From Candidatus Competibacteraceae bacterium (GTDB lineage: Bacteria > Pseudomonadota > Gammaproteobacteria > Competibacterales > Competibacteraceae), in assembly GCA_020444905.1 (NCBI GenBank), contig JAGRHQ010000010.1:1-38795 (forward strand): a DNA stretch of 38,795 bases, in the 5' to 3' direction. Shown one piece after another: positions 35,343-38,795 of the stretch (its first letter is position 1; each line of letters opens with the position of its first letter). The notes beneath the pieces are model-generated. The model was not told where the DNA came from and searched no databases. It saw nothing but the letters and a program-made list of their open reading frames with translations. The translations under genes and the position numbers were made by a program.

Positions 35343-35728
35343 AAAATCATCCACGTTTTTCGGCAGTGTCCCTCAGTATCCGTGCTTAATGAGCCTTTTT
35401 AGAGGCGGTTGAGCCTGGAAACAGCGACCTCTTGGCGGATTCTCAAATCCTGACCTATTCTCGAGAGTCACAAGTTCTCATGCAGCATGGGTTTGAATAA
35501 CATATAACTTTTTGAAGAATAATTGGTTTTTTTCTCCTGTGGAAATAACTTGTCGAATAGGCGAATTTGAACAACTTCAACAAGTTATTGAGAACTTATG
35601 ACTCACGAGACCTATTTAGAGGGCATGATAATCCGGTCAATGAGTATTCATGGTGGGTGCAAAATTATGCGCTACTCTATAAGTCACGCCTTTTGAAGGT
35701 AACAGAGTCCCGCGTTCCAGACGATTCC
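35343..35728. other. 386-bp intergenic region between modC and the second DUF58 gene
   Basis: This gap contains a MITE-like element at 35460-35609 (listed separately). No classic terminator was found after modC. The frame of the downstream DUF58 gene stays open through the right half, back to a TTG at 35567, but that stretch lies partly inside the element and does not look like coding sequence. Confidence 0.6.
35460..35609. mobile_element. MITE-like element, 150 bp, 21-bp terminal inverted repeats, 7-bp target duplication
   Basis: The left end (35460-35480, CTCGAGAGTC then ACAAGTTCTCA) and right end (35589-35609, TGAGAACTTA then TGACTCACGAG) are inverted copies matching at 19 of 21 positions. 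The heptamer ACCTATT directly flanks both ends (35453-35459 and 35610-35616), as expected for a target-site duplication. An inner inverted repeat, ATAACTTGT at 35545-35553 and ACAAGTTAT at 35580-35588, abuts the right arm. There is no transposase. It is AT-rich compared with its surroundings. It probably was moved in trans by an unidentified transposase. Confidence 0.7.
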
Positions 35729-37048
35729 ATGCGTTTTTCCCTGAGTCCTACTCCACTTTTGTTACCTTGGCTGACGGGCTGGACCCTGCTTGGTCTGGCG
35801 CTATCGTTCAGACCCGAGTGGCTGGCCTATTGGCTGTTAGCAGGGAGTTGGTTACTGGCCGTTGCCCTCCAGGATGCCTTTGCGCTACACATCCGTCCCC
35901 CACCACAGGTCGAACGTCAGATCCTGCCGGCGCTGCCGCTAGGCGTGTGGCAAACGGTGCGTTTGCGCATTACCAATGCACAACAACAGCTCGTGACCCT
36001 GACTGTATTCGATCACTACCCGACCGCCGCCGCTGATTGCGCTGACCTGCCGCAACGGGTGACCGTCAAGCCAGGGAGTTGGGTGGAAGTCTGCTACCGA
36101 CTGTGCCCCGTCGTGCGCGGCGCGTGGGCCTTCGCGCCGGTGCAAGCCTGGCTGGAATCGCCGCGCGGGTTATGGCGGCGAGATGACCGGTTGGGGGAAC
36201 CAGCGATCGTGCGCGTTTACCCGGACTTTGCCGCAATAGTCCAGTACATCCGGCTGACCTCGGATCAACGGGAAGCGCTGCTGGGCATTCACCGCCGCCG
36301 GCGGCGCGGCGAAGGCCAAACCTTTCTGCAATTGCGTGAATACCGCATCGGCGACAGTTTGCGGCAGATTGATTGGAAAGCAACCGCACGCACCCGCAAA
36401 CCCATCGCCCGGGACTATCAGGACGAACGCAATCAAACCGTATTGTTCCTGCTCGACTGCGGGCGGCGGATGCGCGCTCAAGACGACGCTCTCAGTCATT
36501 TCGATCATGCGCTTAATGCACTGATTCTTTTGGCTTACGTTGCTCTGCGCCAAGGCGATGCAGTGGGCGTGCAAAGTTTTGGCGGCGAACGACGCTGGCT
36601 GACGCCGCGCCCCGGTCCGGGAGCGCTGACCCCACTGATTAACGGTATCTACGATTTACAACCAACCCTGGAACCTCCAGATTACGCCGAGGCCGCGCAG
36701 CTGATCCTGACCCGACAGCGCAAACGAGCATTGATTGTCCTGCTGACCAACCTGCGCGACGAAGATCAGGACGATCTGTGTTCCGCTGTCGCGCTGTTAA
36801 GCCGCCGCCATCTAGTGTTGATCGCCAATCTGCGCGAGCCGATCCTTGACGAATGGCTGGCGCAACCCATTCACGACTTACCCCAAGCCCAGTTGTACGC
36901 AACGGTCTGCCATTATTTGTTGCTGCGGGATCGCGTACAGCAGGAACTTCGGCATCTGGGGAGCATCGTCCTGAACGCCTCGCCCCAGCATTTGCCGGCG
37001 GCGATGGTCAACCAGTACCTGGAGCTTAAACGCGGCGGGCGGCTCTGA
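35729..37048 (+). CDS. DUF58 domain protein (second copy, no MoxR neighbour)
   Basis: About 439 residues from the ATG at 35729 (MRFSLSPTPLLLPWLTGWT), where the two expected N-terminal membrane segments begin. The frame extends to a TTG at 35567, but that part overlaps the MITE-like element. The DUF58 signature is FLQLREYRIGDSLRQIDWKA, then RKPIARDYQDERNQT. The following VWA-like part reads FLLDCGRRMRAQ, so the MIDAS motif is degenerate. Unlike the copy at 1286-2569 it has no MoxR ATPase next to it within the window. It might use the distant one. Function unknown. Confidence 0.88.
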   Translation: MRFSLSPTPLLLPWLTGWTLLGLALSFRPEWLAYWLLAGSWLLAVALQDAFALHIRPPPQVERQILPALPLGVWQTVRLRITNAQQQLVTLTVFDHYPTAAADCADLPQRVTVKPGSWVEVCYRLCPVVRGAWAFAPVQAWLESPRGLWRRDDRLGEPAIVRVYPDFAAIVQYIRLTSDQREALLGIHRRRRRGEGQTFLQLREYRIGDSLRQIDWKATARTRKPIARDYQDERNQTVLFLLDCGRRMRAQDDALSHFDHALNALILLAYVALRQGDAVGVQSFGGERRWLTPRPGPGALTPLINGIYDLQPTLEPPDYAEAAQLILTRQRKRALIVLLTNLRDEDQDDLCSAVALLSRRHLVLIANLREPILDEWLAQPIHDLPQAQLYATVCHYLLLRDRVQQELRHLGSIVLNASPQHLPAAMVNQYLELKRGGRL

Positions 37049-37063
37049 ATGCACCAAATCGGG

Positions 37064-37092
37064 TTGACGATCCAACCGGTTTTTATGATAAA
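37064..37092 (+). promoter_or_regulatory. Promoter candidate upstream of the Bax-inhibitor-1 family gene
   Basis: TTGACG (5 of 6) and GATAAA (4 of 6) are separated by 17 bp. The -10 is 99 bp before the start codon. The AT-rich stretch after it is consistent with a promoter. Confidence 0.4.
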
Positions 37093-37191
37093 AAATGTCT
37101 TGTTCCCTTGCGCGCGGATCGCGAATGAACCGCTGGCGCTTCTGTATGGTCAATAAGGACAGTTTACAAACCTGAGGAGGTTCTTCCCATC

Positions 37192-37872
37192 ATGACGCAG
37201 AGAGACATACTGACCAAGGCCCCCATTACCCTGACACAGGAACAAGCAACGGTCGGCAACAAGGTGTTGCGCAACACTTATTTGCTGTTGTCGATGACGC
37301 TGCTGTTCAGCGGCCTGACAGCGGGCATCGCCATGGCCACGAACGCTGCGCCCTTGCACTGGTTGATCACCCTGGGCGGCTACTTCGGCTTGTTGTTTGT
37401 CGTTACCCACCTGCGTAATAGCATTTGGGGACTGGCGGCAGTCTTTGCCCTGACCGGATTTCTCGGTTACACCCTGGGTCCGATCCTGAACGCTTACTTG
37501 AGCTTGCCCAATGGTTCGCAGGTGGTCATGACCGCCTTGGGCGGCACCGGCGTCATCTTCCTGGCCCTGTCAGGTTATGCGGTCGTCAGTCGTAAGGATT
37601 TCAGTTTTATGGGCGGGTTCCTGATGGTCGGCATCCTGGTCGCGTTTCTGGCGAGCCTGGGTGCGATGCTGTTCAGCATTCCGGCACTGTCGCTGGCAGT
37701 CTCCGGGATGTTCATCCTGTTGATGTCTGGCATGATTCTCTGGCAGACCAGCGAAATTATCCACGGTGGCGAAACCAACTACATCATGGCCACCGTCACG
37801 CTGTACATCACGATTTTCAACCTGTTCCTCAGCCTGCTGCAAATCCTGGGCGTCATGTCCGGCGATGACTGA
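37192..37872 (+). CDS. Bax inhibitor-1 / YccA-family membrane protein
   Basis: A 226-residue polytopic inner-membrane protein with seven predicted helices. The family pattern is visible at VLRNTYLLLSMTLLFSGLTAG near the N-terminus (split at residue 20), at FALTGFLGYTLGPILNAYL, and at QTSEIIHGGETNYIMATVTL and LYITIFNLFLSLLQILG near the C-terminus, including the conserved Asn/Phe-Leu end. It has a strong ribosome site (GAGGAGG, about 9 nt upstream). In E. coli the relative YccA modulates the FtsH protease; that role here is inference. A clear terminator follows. Confidence 0.92.
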   Translation: MTQRDILTKAPITLTQEQATVGNKVLRNTYLLLSMTLLFSGLTAGIAMATNAAPLHWLITLGGYFGLLFVVTHLRNSIWGLAAVFALTGFLGYTLGPILNAYLSLPNGSQVVMTALGGTGVIFLALSGYAVVSRKDFSFMGGFLMVGILVAFLASLGAMLFSIPALSLAVSGMFILLMSGMILWQTSEIIHGGETNYIMATVTLYITIFNLFLSLLQILGVMSGDD

Positions 37873-37900
37873 TCAAACACACGGTTGAGCTTTACTCCAG

Positions 37901-37922
37901 CCCCGCGCCAGCGGGGTTTTTT
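37901..37922 (+). terminator. Rho-independent terminator
   Basis: CCCCGC, loop GCCA, GCGGGG, then six T. The perfect 6-bp GC stem and T-run lie 29 bp after the Bax-inhibitor-1 family stop. Confidence 0.9.
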
Positions 37923-37977
37923 GTCAAAAATTAGAGTCTTCTGACATTTTTTGAGAGGCTGCCGACAAGTTACTGAT

Positions 37978-38568
37978 TCACCGATGGGAAATTAATCTTG
38001 GTGGAGAATTGGAGAGGATTTGTAGTTCTCGATAGTCAGCTTGCGGAATTTCGTGACGTGGCAGGGTACGGCTGGGAGAGATGTGGAGGCTGGATTCTGG
38101 CGTCACTTGCAACCGGTCGCCGATCTGGATGCCGCGTCGGGCCGCTTCGCCGGCGTTGATTTCCAGGATATAACGCACCGTCGCAGTTTCGCTAGGGTAA
38201 ATGGGGCAATCGGGCGTTACACAGGGTGGAACATCGGCCAGAATTTGCAGCAGTCGCCGGTCGGAATCGAAATACAGCAAATCGAGGGAAATATAAGTAT
38301 TTTTCATCCAGAAGACCGCTGGACCCGGAGGTTGAACGAACAACATTCCCTGCTCGCGCGGTAGCCCCCGGCGAAACATTAGCCCACGCTGGCGATCCTG
38401 CGGCGTTTGCGCGACTTCCACCTGAAAAATTGCTGGACCGACCGTTACCTGCGCCTGATCCAGCGCCCACACGGATCCCGCAATTAAGGCGACCAGCCAG
38501 AATAACCGTCGAATCAATTTTCGATAAAATAGCAACGTGATCGTATTCTGTGGATTGTTTTTAATCAA
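37978..38568 (-). CDS. Secreted DUF192 protein
   Basis: About 196 residues from a TTG at 38568, which has no clear ribosome site; a later TTG is possible. The N-terminus has a basic stretch and a hydrophobic segment (RLFWLVALIAGSVWA) that looks like a signal peptide cleaved before LDQAQV. The DUF192 core is plain: RQRGLMFRRGLPREQGMLF, then FWMKNTYISLDLLYFD and ILEINAGEAARRGIQIGD. DUF192 proteins are small beta-fold proteins of unknown function, often exported. The C-terminal 35 residues (SPSRTLPRHEIPQADY) are an unrelated tail. Confidence 0.88.
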   Translation of the reverse strand: MIKNNPQNTITLLFYRKLIRRLFWLVALIAGSVWALDQAQVTVGPAIFQVEVAQTPQDRQRGLMFRRGLPREQGMLFVQPPGPAVFWMKNTYISLDLLYFDSDRRLLQILADVPPCVTPDCPIYPSETATVRYILEINAGEAARRGIQIGDRLQVTPESSLHISPSRTLPRHEIPQADYRELQILSNSPPRLISHR

Positions 38569-38625
38569 GGGTTCAGGCGGTTTTTAGATGGAGACAAAGC
38601 CGATTATGCCATAATTACAAAGAGT

Positions 38626-38654
38626 TTCATACTATGGATTCTTGAACCTGTCAA
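38626..38654 (-). promoter_or_regulatory. Sigma70-type promoter for the DUF192 gene
   Basis: On the minus strand a perfect TTGACA (38654-38649) and TATGAA (4 of 6, 38631-38626) have a 17-bp spacer. The -10 lies 57 bp before the TTG start. It is one of the better -35 boxes in the window. Confidence 0.6.
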
Positions 38655-38767
38655 AATTGGGCCTTGAGCTAAGTATATGATAGTTTTTTTGAGGAAATGG
38701 GTGTTGAATGCTCATCGGCTCACCACCTATCAGTTCTGAGTTAGACTCTAAGGCGAGTTTAACTGAA

Positions 38768-38795
38768 ATGGCGAGGAGACGATGGGAACGGTTCG
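38768..38795 (+). CDS. Possible gene start at window edge
   Basis: Two ATGs open frames to the edge: one at 38768 (MARRRWERF) and one at 38782 (MGTV). GAGGAG at 38773-38778 would serve the second but is only 3 nt away. The piece is too short to classify and may not be a gene. Confidence 0.2.

Overview
The window reads as chromosomal DNA of a free-living gammaproteobacterium with moderately high G+C. It is densely coded and carries standard housekeeping genes (guaBA, tadA, maeA, fpr, modABC, bluB, yccA) among signalling genes. Long kinase/FGE/PEGA genes, tandem bacteriohemerythrins and a MoxR-DUF58-transglutaminase operon would fit an environmental lineage such as Candidatus Competibacter or a relative, but this placement is inference from gene content only. 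No rRNA, tRNA, CRISPR array, phage or complete insertion sequence was found.

Layout. 1-5300: the 5' end of an unknown minus-strand gene, then a MoxR ATPase / DUF58 / TgpA-like transglutaminase operon (+) whose last gene runs into the 3' end of a convergent ferredoxin-NADP reductase gene (fpr). 5300-10000: a SulP anion transporter with STAS and cyclic-nucleotide-binding domains (+), convergent with a two-component operon (-). 10178-11938: NAD-malic enzyme. 11993-20613: a signalling module made of a minus-strand operon (pseudokinase-FGE, Ser/Thr kinase-FGE, secreted CsgG-like/PEGA/POTRA-like protein) and a divergent PPM phosphatase with a small membrane protein. 20665-23582: a DUF465 protein, a DUF697-type GTPase and two near-twin bacteriohemerythrins. 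23770-28189: an RND efflux adaptor and pump. 28221-31764: guaB-guaA-tadA (-). 31945-35342: bluB and modABC. 35343-38795: a 150-bp MITE-like element, a second DUF58 gene, a Bax-inhibitor-1 family protein with a clear terminator, a secreted DUF192 protein with a good promoter, and an unassigned edge.

The most notable region is 11993-20613. A pseudokinase and an apparently active Hanks-type kinase are encoded head to tail. Both end in FGE-sulfatase-fold domains that lack the two catalytic cysteines. They are followed by a secreted protein with six PEGA repeats and face a PPM phosphatase gene across a promoter region. This looks like a phospho-signalling circuit linking the cytoplasm to the envelope. 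The second most notable feature is the MITE-like element at 35460-35609, which has 21-bp terminal inverted repeats and a perfect 7-bp target duplication.
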